A stretch of 36,966 bases of DNA, from the IMG/VR virus record IMGVR_UViG_3300025949_000058, positions 1 through 36,966 of that record, one strand, 5' to 3'. Positions 16,418-25,138 of this stretch are shown here, piece by piece. Each line of letters opens with the position of its first letter. The stretch's first letter is position 1. Below the pieces are notes generated by a model that made no database searches, was not told the origin of the DNA, and saw nothing but the letters and a program-made list of their open reading frames with translations. The DNA is from a virus. The position numbers and the translations under genes are program-made.

Positions 16418-17386
16418 CTAGGTGGAGTCGGTCCCGACCTTGATGGCCGCTTTGCTGACCTGGCCTCCGAACACCTGACTGAGGACCAGGTTCCCAGGCG
16501 TGCTGAAGCAGGTATTACCGCCGGTCGAGATGATCCCGAGCGAGCAGAAGTTCACGAACCCAGTGGTGCTGGCGCTCGCGATAGCCGCGACGGTCGAAGC
16601 GGCCTTCTTGTTGACGAAGGTGCAGTCCTCGATCCAGACGTTCGTCGGAGCGTTCGCCAGGTTGATGACTCCGTTCGAAGTCGAGTTGACCGCCGTGTGA
16701 AACCGGCATCCGTACATGGTCAGTTTGTCGACGGCCGCCGTGGTCGTCAGGATGTCGGTCGGGTTGGTCGCGAAGGTCTCGGATACCACCTCGACGCCCA
16801 ATAGCGTGTACTTCGTCGCGCCGGTCGCGACCGTGATGCCCGTGGTCGTCAGCTGAGTGGCGCTGGTAGCCGGCTTGATTTCGACGGCATCGAGGCCGCA
16901 GTCAGCCGCTGATGCCGTCAGGGCCGCGGTGACAACGGTGGCAGCCGTGCTCGAGAAGTTGAACACGCAGTTGCGGATCCAGCACCCGGCGATGTTCTGC
17001 AAGAGCGCCGAGGCAGCCGCGGTCCAGTTGAACAGCGGGCGCTGCGAGCCGTACCCGAGACCGATGATGTTCAGCCCGGTCGCAGACGTGCCAGTCAGGC
17101 CGCTGATGCTCGTGGACGCCGTGATGCTCTCGACGTGCCCCGGCAAGATGCAGATGGTGACGCCGACGCGGTTGTTGACCTTCGCCAGTCCGCCCGACGT
17201 ACCGAACAGCGCCGACAGCGGCCGATCCGGGGTGGAACCGTCGCCGGCCGGGAGGCCAGAGCGGTTACCCACCCAGAGGGTCGCGCCGCCGCCCCACGCC
17301 TGCGCCGCGTACGACGCCGGGGTGACGACCCACCCGAACGAGCTGACCCCGTTCGGGTAGTTGGTGACTTTGCCTGGTGCTCCCAT
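16418..17386 (-). CDS. Beta-helix protein adjacent to capsid gene
   Basis: The 322-residue protein has an opening PNGVSSFGW and a GDGSTPDRPLSAL element of the kind that starts beta-helix folds (right-handed, DUF/pectate-lyase type). Repeated short coils follow, such as GCWIRNCVFNFSS, MYGCRFHTA and IEDCTFVNKKA. It lies 12 bases downstream of the major capsid gene. A head fibre or decoration role fits its place; tail fibre is the alternative. The GDG motif here is GDGSTPD rather than GDGVTDD. Confidence 0.65.
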   Translation of the reverse strand: MGAPGKVTNYPNGVSSFGWVVTPASYAAQAWGGGATLWVGNRSGLPAGDGSTPDRPLSALFGTSGGLAKVNNRVGVTICILPGHVESITASTSISGLTGTSATGLNIIGLGYGSQRPLFNWTAAASALLQNIAGCWIRNCVFNFSSTAATVVTAALTASAADCGLDAVEIKPATSATQLTTTGITVATGATKYTLLGVEVVSETFATNPTDILTTTAAVDKLTMYGCRFHTAVNSTSNGVINLANAPTNVWIEDCTFVNKKAASTVAAIASASTTGFVNFCSLGIISTGGNTCFSTPGNLVLSQVFGGQVSKAAIKVGTDST

Positions 17387-17398
17387 GTTGGTCGCTCC

Positions 17399-18289
17399 TT
17401 ACGTCGCGTTCGAGGCGTAGACGCAGCGGAAGTTCTCGGCGCCCCACATCGCGCGGAAGAAGCAGATGAAGATCGCCTGCATCGTCAACGCCACGTTGTC
17501 GCGCTCGAAGGTCGGCCGCTCCCGCCAATCCCAGTAGAACCCGTCGTCCGCGTCGGTCTGCACGTACCAGCGCGTGGTGTTCGTCAGGTAGTCGAAGGTC
17601 ATCACCTTCGTACCCTGAACGACCGACGGGTCGTTGTTCGCCGAGCCCAGCGTCTTGGCCGACTTGGACAGCTTCTCTGCGAGAACGTCGAGGGCGCTCG
17701 GCACGATGAGCTGCTTCATCATCACCGGGGCCAGCATGCCGTCGCTGCCGACAGTCGTGCGAAGCGCCGTGCGGATGTCCTCGAGCGATGCCTCGGCGAG
17801 AGCCGCCGGGACCGCCAGCGTGTTCGCCACCGTCAGTCCGTACGGCGTCAGGTGCGAAGCCGAGCAGAGCTCGACGTTGTCAGCGGTGACCGGATACGCC
17901 GAGTTGTGCGAGCGGTCGAGGAACTGCGCGAAGAGGTACTCCGGGGTCTTCTTCGCAGCTCGCCCGAGCGCCTGAGCGGGCGTCTTAAGCTGGCTGATCT
18001 TGACGTCGGTGACCGCCTCTCGGCTGATTTCCATGGCCCCTGCGAAGGTGGCGACCTGGACGCGCTTCGGAGTGCCGAGCGCGGTAGTCAGCACCTTCAT
18101 CGGGCTGTTTTCGTTCTTCTGGGTCAGCTGCTGAGCGCCGGCCCAATCGCTGAACTCGCGAATCGGCTCGTCGACCTTGTTGACCTTCGCGATCTTGGAG
18201 AACTGCTCCGCGATGTCTTCCATCGAGCTGTTGAACCACTTGCGCTCGACGGGCTCGATCGCGGCGTACCATTTTGCGATGTTTTCCAT
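17399..18289 (-). CDS. Major capsid protein, HK97-type (Mu gpT/gp34-like)
   Basis: The 296-residue protein has features shared by Mu-like and related capsid proteins: an N-terminal helical part with EISREAVTD, a SASHLTPYG loop, a NTLAVPAALAEASLED segment leading to the long spine helix, MMKQLIVPSALDVLAEKL, GSANNDPSVV and the WYVQTDADDGFYW strand. It should assemble into the icosahedral shell on the scaffold encoded at 19544-20446. It follows two decoration-type genes and precedes a beta-helix protein. Confidence 0.8.
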   Translation of the reverse strand: MENIAKWYAAIEPVERKWFNSSMEDIAEQFSKIAKVNKVDEPIREFSDWAGAQQLTQKNENSPMKVLTTALGTPKRVQVATFAGAMEISREAVTDVKISQLKTPAQALGRAAKKTPEYLFAQFLDRSHNSAYPVTADNVELCSASHLTPYGLTVANTLAVPAALAEASLEDIRTALRTTVGSDGMLAPVMMKQLIVPSALDVLAEKLSKSAKTLGSANNDPSVVQGTKVMTFDYLTNTTRWYVQTDADDGFYWDWRERPTFERDNVALTMQAIFICFFRAMWGAENFRCVYASNAT

Positions 18290-18292
18290 GGA

Positions 18293-18892
18293 TCAGGCTC
18301 CCGTGCTCGCCGACAGAGCCGGCTCATCGAAGGTGCAGTTGGGGGCAACGATGATGGCGACGTTCGCGGCATCGACGTCGTTCGTCGCCGAGCCGATTTC
18401 GAAGTCCTGAAGCCGCCAGGGCAGCGTTGCCGTGGTGTTCTTGCCGGTCGCCGTGATGAAGTGTCCGGAGAGACCCGTGGTGGTCGACCCCGCCGACAGC
18501 GTCATCGCGAAGTTCTGGTTGATGTCGGTCAGCGTCAGCGCAGTCGAGCAAGACGCGGTGAACATCGTGCTCACGAGGTTGTCGACGAGATAGACGTACG
18601 AAGCGTTGTCCGGAGCAATGCCGCTCGACGTGTAGAGCGTCGCCGCGGGCAGGTACTTCGCCTCGCGCCGAGTCCCTGCCGCGTCGGTGTACACGCACCC
18701 GTTCGCGCTTCCCTGCGTCGCCGTGGTTCCCGTGGTCGCCACGACATAGCTGCCGTCAGTAGCGTCAACGACCGCGTCGTACAGGAAGATCGCCGTGGTG
18801 TTGTTCGTGAGCACCCGACCGCGACGAAGAGTGACGCTTCCGCCACCTTTGACGTAGATCGGGCGAAACCCCTTCAGTGCAGTGTTCGCCAT
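18293..18892 (-). CDS. Capsid decoration/stabilisation protein candidate
   Basis: The 199-residue protein opens MANTALKGFRPIY. A beta strand region follows (SVTLRRGRVLTNN), then Thr/Ala/Ser-rich stretches and a C-terminal NDVDAANVAIIVAP. It is three bases upstream of the capsid gene, where decoration proteins are often encoded. No family was recognised with certainty. Confidence 0.55.
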   Translation of the reverse strand: MANTALKGFRPIYVKGGGSVTLRRGRVLTNNTTAIFLYDAVVDATDGSYVVATTGTTATQGSANGCVYTDAAGTRREAKYLPAATLYTSSGIAPDNASYVYLVDNLVSTMFTASCSTALTLTDINQNFAMTLSAGSTTTGLSGHFITATGKNTTATLPWRLQDFEIGSATNDVDAANVAIIVAPNCTFDEPALSASTGA

Positions 18893-18893
18893 G

Positions 18894-19406
18894 TCACTTT
18901 CCTCCGGTCAGTTCCGAGGAAACGACCGACTTGGCGTGAGCGCCGCTCGTCGCGTCCCCCGAGTACACCTGGACCCCGTAGCGGGTCTGCTCGATCTGCT
19001 TGCGCTCGTTCGAAGCAAGGCCAGCGGCCTGCGCCTCGGTGATGCGCTCCTTCATGTGCTGCTCGCGCTCCCAGTTCTCTTTCGAGGTGCGGATGCACAC
19101 GAGATCGCCGTTGGTCAGCGTCGTGTCGACCGGCTTGCCGTCGTCGGCGCGCTTCGCGCCCTGCTTCACCTCGCCGGCCTTCGCCAGCTCCCACGCGGGA
19201 GCGGTGTAGTAGCCAGCGACGGGGCTGCCGATCTCTCGGTCGCGCAGGTAGCGCTCTACGAACTGGGGCGAGCGCGGGTCTTTCGACGCCCACTGGTAGC
19301 GGAATCGCGGGTCCTGCCCGGAAAGCTCACCGGCTCTCGAACGGGCGTGGATCTCCATCCCCTCGGGGACGTCGTTTCGGCCTGGAACAACGGGGCCTGC
19401 TGACAT
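18894..19406 (-). CDS. Hypothetical head-gene protein
   Basis: The 170-residue protein is hydrophilic and helical in its C-terminal half (SKENWEREQHMKERITEAQA), with a GDLVCIRTSKE strand. The ATG at 19406 is the first of the capsid cluster after a 137-base untranslated stretch and is preceded by GAAGG. The start codon region is part of an 11-bp inverted repeat that could hide its ribosome-binding site. Its function is unknown; phages of several groups carry such a gene between scaffold and decoration genes. Confidence 0.6.
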   Translation of the reverse strand: MSAGPVVPGRNDVPEGMEIHARSRAGELSGQDPRFRYQWASKDPRSPQFVERYLRDREIGSPVAGYYTAPAWELAKAGEVKQGAKRADDGKPVDTTLTNGDLVCIRTSKENWEREQHMKERITEAQAAGLASNERKQIEQTRYGVQVYSGDATSGAHAKSVVSSELTGGK

Positions 19407-19481
19407 GAAGTGGCCTTCGCCCTGTTTTCACGCCACCGATCCGGGTCAGATCGTGACGGGATTCAGTTCGAGGCCACTTCA
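19406..19481 (-). promoter_or_regulatory. Structured leader: 11-bp inverted repeat over the start of 18894-19406
   Basis: AGGCCACTTCA ending at the start codon and TGAAGTGGCCT about 54 bases upstream form a perfect 11-bp inverted repeat. A smaller CGATC/GATCG hairpin is nested inside (19437-19453). Paired in the mRNA, the outer stem would cover the ribosome-binding region. This suggests translational control of the first capsid-cluster gene or an RNA-based switch. Confidence 0.5.
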
Positions 19482-19533
19482 CCGGCGATTGCCGAGAAGG
19501 GATTGCGCCTACCAGGAGAGTGGACTACGAAAG

Positions 19534-19546
19534 TGCCAATTTGTCA
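19534..19546. promoter_or_regulatory. Operator-like dyad TGCCA-ATT-TGTCA / possible promoter
   Basis: The dyad overlaps the scaffold stop codon and lies ~130 bases before the capsid-cluster gene at 19406. Read on the minus strand it starts with a perfect TTGACA, but no convincing -10 is visible at 16-18 bases. It is one member of the TGNCA-N3-TGNCA set in this window. Confidence 0.4.
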
Positions 19547-20446
19547 ACGGAGAACGCGGTCAGGATGAGATTTCGCGATTTCTGAAGCAATTTCAAGCTC
19601 AGAGAAGCCTGCCTTTTTGGCAAAATACCGTTCCTCCTGGGTCAACTCGACCCGTGGCTTGCCTTCCGGAGCCGATGAGCCACCGGCCGGGCGCGAAGTC
19701 GGCGTCCCGGCGAGTACGGCGGCGTTCGAGCGCGAGTAAGCAGCGGCCCCTGGCGCTTGGCCGCCCTTAAGCGTCGCGCGGACGTCCTCGAAGATCTGCC
19801 GCACGCGCTCGGGACCGGCGCGGAAGCCCCTCGCCTCGAGCTCCACATTCTTGGCCGCGAGCAGCTGCATTGCGGCCGGGTGCGAAGCGACCTCGGGATA
19901 CGCCGCGAAGTACGGCATGAGAGCGGGCGGTACCTGATCCTGCTGCGGCGCCTGAACCTGCTGCTGGCGCGCCAGAATCGGCTGCAAGGCGCGCATAGTC
20001 GCCGCGACGGACGCCTCGCGGGTGAGCCGCTGGTATCCGCTGAAGTCCTTGCGGTCGATCGCCTCCTGCGCGCGACGCTCGATTTCCTCCGGATCGGGAA
20101 GCTGCGGCGCTGGCGGCTGGTACTGCGGCTGCGGCTGATACGCCGGCCTCTGCGCGAGCGCCTGGAGGTGGCCCGTCAGCTCGCCGATTTGGCGGTCGCG
20201 AGCGGCGAGGCCATCTTTAAGGCCAGACACCACTTCGGCCACTTCCTTCAGCCGTGTGTCGTACTTCTCTTCGATGCGGTCGCGGCGAGACTTCGGCTTC
20301 TCGAGGACGACCGGCTTCGGCGGCTCGGGCGCAGGTGGCGCAGCTTCCTCGGCTGGCTCCTTGTCGTCGGCTGCCCCGGCAAGCGCCTCGCGTGCCTCGG
20401 AATCGGTCGCGTTGTCGTCGGATGCAGAGCCTTCAAGCAGTGACAT
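19544..20446 (-). CDS. Capsid scaffolding protein
   Basis: The 300-residue protein has an acidic, Pro/Glu-rich N-terminus (~1-50) and a coiled-coil region (RRDRIEEKYDTRLKEV). A Gln/Pro-rich linker follows (~105-120), then helices with Ala/Gln-rich composition and a small C-terminal helical domain (LTQEERYFAKKAGFS). This is the usual layout of phage scaffolds, which guide capsid assembly and are then removed. It lies between portal-side genes and capsid, as expected. Confidence 0.75.
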   Translation of the reverse strand: MSLLEGSASDDNATDSEAREALAGAADDKEPAEEAAPPAPEPPKPVVLEKPKSRRDRIEEKYDTRLKEVAEVVSGLKDGLAARDRQIGELTGHLQALAQRPAYQPQPQYQPPAPQLPDPEEIERRAQEAIDRKDFSGYQRLTREASVAATMRALQPILARQQQVQAPQQDQVPPALMPYFAAYPEVASHPAAMQLLAAKNVELEARGFRAGPERVRQIFEDVRATLKGGQAPGAAAYSRSNAAVLAGTPTSRPAGGSSAPEGKPRVELTQEERYFAKKAGFSELEIASEIAKSHPDRVLR

Positions 20447-21011
20447 GTGTTGCTCCGTTGGTTGCGGTTGAGTCGGTCACGTAAATTTCGCCCTTGCGGA
20501 TGATTCGGTGGCAAGTCTTTCCGTCCTCGGTGCGTCCGATGACCACGCACATGTCACCGGTTCGCGAGCGGGCGGCCTTGTCGACGTTCGCCATGACATC
20601 GCCAATGTTCATGATCAGCAGAGGCTCTTGAAGCCGCAAAGCCCCGCATGCATCGCAGATGTACCCGCTGCATCGATAATGCGACTTGTCGTCGCGGATC
20701 GTGCTCGGGCTGTGCCGCGACCACTCGGCGTGGGTGCAGTCCGGGTCATTGCCAGGCTTCATGATGTGGTCCCACTCTTCCCACGCTCCTGCGAACTGGC
20801 CGTACAGAACCTCGTCTCCGATCTGCTGGCCGTTGTCGTACATGATGTCCAGCGCCTTGAGCCCGGCGGCAATGATCCTGCCCTGGTGCGCTTGGTTCTG
20901 GGCGATGACCGGAATCTCAAGTCCCCCAATGGTCGTGGTCACGGGCGGGTTCGGCCTGACCATGATCCGGTCAGCCTCTGGCAGTGCGGGCAGTTCGTCA
21001 CGCTTGAGCAT
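20433..21011 (-). CDS. GroES-like co-chaperonin with inserted Cys cluster
   Basis: The 192-residue protein follows the Cpn10 pattern: PEADRIMVRP (11-20), a GGLEIP mobile-loop-like segment (29-34), HQGRIIAAG, GDEVLYGQFAG (66-75), then LLIMNIGDVMANV (131-143), which equals the final GroES strand. Between residues ~86 and 128 is an insertion with C92, H94, C114, C119 and C122, probably a zinc module. A 50-residue C-terminal extension follows. The ATG at 21011 has AAAGG at good spacing; an ATG at 21017 is also in frame. It may replace or modify host GroES during folding of capsid proteins. Confidence 0.75.
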   Translation of the reverse strand: MLKRDELPALPEADRIMVRPNPPVTTTIGGLEIPVIAQNQAHQGRIIAAGLKALDIMYDNGQQIGDEVLYGQFAGAWEEWDHIMKPGNDPDCTHAEWSRHSPSTIRDDKSHYRCSGYICDACGALRLQEPLLIMNIGDVMANVDKAARSRTGDMCVVIGRTEDGKTCHRIIRKGEIYVTDSTATNGATHVTA

Positions 21012-21297
21012 CGTCATCCTTTCGAGATGGGCGGCGGGCGGGGTCCTTGTACGGCTCCTCTTCGAGAGCCGCGATAGCAAGAGGCGTCTTGAGCGAGCGC
21101 AAGATGTGGTCGAACGTGACCGATGAGCCGGCGCGAAGCCGAGCCGCTTCGAGTTTCCCGTCGACAGTCAGAGACAGCACGAGTTCCTTTGCGCGCTCGC
21201 GTTCCCATTCCAACCACTCGGTGAGCATCTGCACTCCAGATTGACCGCGGATCTCGGCCATCTCGGCAGGCCCTAGCTCTAACCATCGCGGCGTCAT
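20998..21297 (-). CDS. Small helical protein between portal and GroES-like genes
   Basis: The 99-residue protein is mostly helical and charged (TEWLEWERERAKELV) with a short beta stretch (LSLTVDGKLEAARLRAG). It is coupled by ATGA to the portal stop and overlaps the chaperonin-like start by 14 bases. No family was recognised. Confidence 0.6.
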   Translation of the reverse strand: MTPRWLELGPAEMAEIRGQSGVQMLTEWLEWERERAKELVLSLTVDGKLEAARLRAGSSVTFDHILRSLKTPLAIAALEEEPYKDPARRPSRKDDDAQA

Positions 21298-23636
21298 TGC
21301 GGACCTCCGATCATCGCCGGGTGCGGCATCTGCTGCGAGAGAAGCTGGTTGAACAGTTGCGCCTGTTGCTGCTGTGCCTGCCCGGTCTTTTCGATGTTCG
21401 CCGCAGTATGAAAGCGGATGTGTCGTTCGAGCATGTCGCGTCCTTGCTTATCGAGCACCTGGCCCGCCGGTCCGGCAAGCTCTCGCTGGTGGCCGGCGAT
21501 GTGTTCCAGGTCGTTGTCGCTCGGGTGGACTGGATGATCCTGTCCGCGGAAGAAGCCGGCGTTCTCCTCCCAGTACGGCGCGGGGGGCGGCGGTGGAGGC
21601 GGCGGGGGGCTGGGCGGCGGAAGCAGCTTGACTAGCTTGTCGGCGCCATGCGCACGCAGCACGTCTTCGGTCACCGCGCGCATGAGAGCGTCCCGAATTT
21701 GCGGCGGCTGGCTCATCAGGTACGGGTTCTGCGAGACGGCCTGGAACACTGCCATCGTCTCTTGCAGCCGCTGGTTCTTGCTGCGCGGGTCTGCCGCCGG
21801 CATGACGTGCGCGTTCGGCGTGAACATCGCCTTGCCGATCTGAATTGACATCGGGTCGCCTTCTGGCCCGACGATATCCATGACCTCCTCGTCGGGAAGG
21901 AACACGCCCCAGATGCGCCAGATCTTGTCCAGCTCGTGCTTGAACGCCTCTTTGATACGGCGGGCGAGCACGGTGATCTGCATCATCATCTGCTCTTGCA
22001 GAATCTCGGTCTCTTTCGCCGTGCGGTTCGCGCCGCTGGTCTGCCCGCTCATCAGGTCCGACGACGCCACGAGCTTGTCGGCGGCCTCGATGAGCATCTG
22101 AGCGATACGCATCGTCGACGGGTCAGGCGGCGGGAACTCCGGGAAGTACATCCCGTCTCGGATGGCTCCCATCGGCGCGTCGACCTCGATCAGCTCGCCG
22201 GGCTGGACGTTTACCGTCCCGCGCTGACCCTTCATCTGCGCCGAGATGAATCCCGGCATCGCGTTACGCAGCGTGCCGCCGTCGATGTGCTGATTGATGA
22301 TCGTGTTGACAGCCTTGTTGATTCCGGCGATGAAGTCACCGAAGCCGAGCCCGTAGAAGCCCTCAGATGGGAACGCCCGGTAGTGCGTGAAGAAGCACAA
22401 CTCGCGCTTGCGCTGCGGCTTCGGCGCGACCGGCATGCCGCTTTCGTCTACCTGCATGCCAGGCGGCGGGGCTGGGGGTACCGGCGGCTGCTGCATCTCC
22501 GGCGGGAGCCGGCGACCGGTCGCAGCGGCTACCTGCTGCATCGTCTGAATGGCCTGCGCCTCCTTGACGAATGCCTCCAGCCGCGAAACGTGCGCCTCGT
22601 ACGCCGCCGTCTCCTTCTGGAAACGGGCGAAGTCGTCCGGGTCGTCCTCTTCGCGGAGGACCATGCGAAGCAACTGCCGTGACTGCTCGTCTACCGTGAT
22701 GATGACCGGGTGAGCCTTGCCATCGAACGCCGGGTTGACGTCGGGCCGGTTCGGCATGCGCCAGATTCGGTGCTGCTCTAGCACCATCCGCGGCTTGTCT
22801 TCCGTCGTCGTCTCGTTCGTCGGCTTCGTGGAGCCGTCGATCTTCTCAAGCTGCTTCTTCAGGACCGAGTCGTACTTGTCGCCGTCAGGTTCCTCCGGCT
22901 TCACCGCCAACACGGACGGCTGGTAGTAGATGCCCTGGTCGCCGTACGTCTCGATGTCGTAGAACGTGAGATGCTGGACCATCGTGTAGCGCGGCACGTC
23001 TCGCAGCGACGGGTCTTGCGAGCGCTGACCGTACGCAACCACGAAGTCCTCAATCGGGATCCAGTCGGAGCAGCTTCGGCCTTCGTGAGAATTCCAGTAG
23101 GTGCGTCGGAAGGCCGAGCCGTAGCAACATACCTGATGAAGCGTGTCGTCCATGCCCTGCGGCATCTCTGGCATCTTGTGGCGCAGGTAGCTGTTGGCGA
23201 ACAGTTCCGTGACGGCCGCTCGCCCGACGTCCTGTAGATTCGTCGGCGACGAGTAGACGATCTTGCCGTTGGCCGGCCACACCATGTCATAGAGCCGCCC
23301 CTGCACCTGAAGCAGCGGGTAGACCAGGACCGGCATGTTCACGTTCGCGGCGTTGCGGAACGGGAACGCCTTCGCCTTCATCACCGATGCGTAGAGGCCC
23401 TGAAACTCGGCCAGCCGTCGCATGCGCGGCTCGCGAGAGTCAACGTCCGCGTCGAAGTCGCGAATCGTGATGTCGACGATCCGCTTGCGCTCCTCTTCAG
23501 TCAGCGAGCCGACGAGGTTCACGTCTTCGGACGGCGTGGCGGGGCCGGTCGGCGGTCGCGGTTCTTGCTGTGCTAGCGCGACCTCGGCTGTTCCTTCGGG
23601 AGGTGGCTCGGCGGTCATGTCCTGGAATGCATCCAT
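21294..23636 (-). CDS. Portal protein
   Basis: The 780-residue protein has the size and order of large podovirus portals (P22 portal is ~725 residues). An N-terminal acidic part leads to DFDADVDSREPRMRRL, followed by AFPFRNAANVNMPVLVYPLLQ, a QVCCYGSAFRRTYW segment, LCFFTHYRAFP, and NTIINQHIDGGTL before the crown/helical region. It forms the dodecameric packaging channel. Residues ~670-685 are almost pure proline. The stop of the terminase and the ATG at 23636 share one base. Confidence 0.8.
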   Translation of the reverse strand: MDAFQDMTAEPPPEGTAEVALAQQEPRPPTGPATPSEDVNLVGSLTEEERKRIVDITIRDFDADVDSREPRMRRLAEFQGLYASVMKAKAFPFRNAANVNMPVLVYPLLQVQGRLYDMVWPANGKIVYSSPTNLQDVGRAAVTELFANSYLRHKMPEMPQGMDDTLHQVCCYGSAFRRTYWNSHEGRSCSDWIPIEDFVVAYGQRSQDPSLRDVPRYTMVQHLTFYDIETYGDQGIYYQPSVLAVKPEEPDGDKYDSVLKKQLEKIDGSTKPTNETTTEDKPRMVLEQHRIWRMPNRPDVNPAFDGKAHPVIITVDEQSRQLLRMVLREEDDPDDFARFQKETAAYEAHVSRLEAFVKEAQAIQTMQQVAAATGRRLPPEMQQPPVPPAPPPGMQVDESGMPVAPKPQRKRELCFFTHYRAFPSEGFYGLGFGDFIAGINKAVNTIINQHIDGGTLRNAMPGFISAQMKGQRGTVNVQPGELIEVDAPMGAIRDGMYFPEFPPPDPSTMRIAQMLIEAADKLVASSDLMSGQTSGANRTAKETEILQEQMMMQITVLARRIKEAFKHELDKIWRIWGVFLPDEEVMDIVGPEGDPMSIQIGKAMFTPNAHVMPAADPRSKNQRLQETMAVFQAVSQNPYLMSQPPQIRDALMRAVTEDVLRAHGADKLVKLLPPPSPPPPPPPPPAPYWEENAGFFRGQDHPVHPSDNDLEHIAGHQRELAGPAGQVLDKQGRDMLERHIRFHTAANIEKTGQAQQQQAQLFNQLLSQQMPHPAMIGGPQ

Positions 23637-25138
23637 CAGTCACCGTATCCCGTCTGTTGAAAGTCAGATTCGGTCTTGGCCGCCTCTCGCTTGCGCGCGA
23701 GTTCCAGCCATCGCTCCACGTCCGCGTCGCCCTGCACCTGCTTCTGGCGCTTGTCGTTTAGCGGCCAGTCCATCAGCACGAACCGGGCGGCGTCGAACGC
23801 GTGGTCATCGCCGTTAGTGTCGACGTCCTCGGGGTCGTGGGCGTCGGCCATCAGCTGCGGCATCGTGCTCGCCAGCTTCGGGCAGCGGTCGCCGAAGATG
23901 AAGACTTTCGGCTTTCCGTTCGCGCCGAGCAGCAGCCTCTCCATCCACTGCTCGATGCTGGCCTTGCGGTCCTTGTTGGCAGGATAGAGCCGCCAGCCCC
24001 ACCACGCGATGCCAGATGCAGCGGTGGCAGCGACGTCGGCGGCACTCGGTGCGTTCATGGCCTGGCGGTCGATCAGCCCGTACATGTCACGCACGGTGTA
24101 CTTGCGGTCCTTCGACCAGCGTTGCGCGTTCAGCTTTTCCATCATCTTCTCGCCGAACGTGCGGCCAGTGATGCCCGGCCGATACAACTCGTCGATGAAG
24201 TAGATGTTCCCGTCCGGGTCCTTGGCAGCCCACAGCGTGCAGGCCGGGGCGGAGCTGCCCCAGTCCAGTCCGAACTTGATTGGCCAGGTCGCTGGGATCG
24301 GAAACGACGGGATCACGTGGATATCGCGGCGCCAGACGTGCGCGAAGTACGCGCCAACCACGACGTCCCAGTCGCCTTCGAGATACATGCGGCGCAAGTG
24401 CTCGGGCAGCTTCATCAGCGCCGCTTCGTACGCGCCGTCCTCGGCCAGGTACTTGTTGTCGTAGAGCGTGGCCGGCACGAATGCCTTGGTCACGTCGCGG
24501 CTCTTCCCGTTCCGCAGCGTCACCGTCTCTTTGATGATCGTGTTGTGCGGCTTGCAACCCTGGATGAAATACGACTTGATCCACGCGGCGTGCGGGCCGC
24601 CTGGGTTCGCCGTCACGCGCACGAACAACAGCTTGCGCATGTCAGGGTCCTTCGAGCGAACCTGCATCGTTAGGAACAAGTACACGGCCTCTGCGATCTC
24701 CTCTGCCTGGTCTATCCCGAGGCCTGTCAACTCCTGGCCGTGGTAGCCGAGGTGGTCGTTCGGGCCGTCGAGGTGGGCATTCTCCACCCGGTAGCCTGAC
24801 GAAAACTCCCAATAGTTTTTCTGCTGCGTCGGGCGAATCACCTTCGGGTCGATGGCCGGGTAAATCTCTTCCTGCCGCTGGAGAATGTCGGCGAGGTTCT
24901 TCAGGTTCTTGCGGAAGATGATGTAGCGACCGCGCTGCTTGCGGCCCGTCGCCATCCACTTCTCGTGGCACAGCTGAATCTGGTAGATGCACGCGATGAC
25001 GAGAAAGTCCGTCTTTCCGCCGCCCTTCGCGCCGCCGTAGCAAAGCTCCAGCGCAGGACACGACAGCGCTACCGCCTGGCGTGGCTGCGCCTGCCAGATG
25101 ACTTCGCGCCCGTCGAGCGAGCGAAGCTCACCTGACAC
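23636..25138 (-). CDS. Terminase large subunit
   Basis: The 500-residue protein contains GGAKGGGKT (35-43), a Walker A for the packaging ATPase, the GLGIDQAEEI Walker B-like segment and the VRVTANPGGP motif. The C-terminal nuclease domain has FGLDWGSSAP and later DDHAFDAARFV supplying acidic residues. It pumps and cuts DNA at the portal. The GTG start at 25138 is chosen because it follows AAGGAGGG at optimal spacing and overlaps the previous stop; the frame extends upstream without terminase features. Confidence 0.85.
   Translation of the reverse strand: MSGELRSLDGREVIWQAQPRQAVALSCPALELCYGGAKGGGKTDFLVIACIYQIQLCHEKWMATGRKQRGRYIIFRKNLKNLADILQRQEEIYPAIDPKVIRPTQQKNYWEFSSGYRVENAHLDGPNDHLGYHGQELTGLGIDQAEEIAEAVYLFLTMQVRSKDPDMRKLLFVRVTANPGGPHAAWIKSYFIQGCKPHNTIIKETVTLRNGKSRDVTKAFVPATLYDNKYLAEDGAYEAALMKLPEHLRRMYLEGDWDVVVGAYFAHVWRRDIHVIPSFPIPATWPIKFGLDWGSSAPACTLWAAKDPDGNIYFIDELYRPGITGRTFGEKMMEKLNAQRWSKDRKYTVRDMYGLIDRQAMNAPSAADVAATAASGIAWWGWRLYPANKDRKASIEQWMERLLLGANGKPKVFIFGDRCPKLASTMPQLMADAHDPEDVDTNGDDHAFDAARFVLMDWPLNDKRQKQVQGDADVERWLELARKREAAKTESDFQQTGYGD

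Noticed and set aside
17135-19042. 635-residue plus-strand ORF antisense to capsid and decoration genes
   Set aside because: Arg-rich composition, no recognisable domain, and full overlap with well-supported minus-strand genes; typical of the third-position GC bias on the opposite strand.
21012-21080. Upstream extension of the GroES-like ORF to 21080
   Set aside because: The extra residues are Arg/Thr-rich without similarity and overlap the previous gene. AAAGG before ATG 21011 decides the start.
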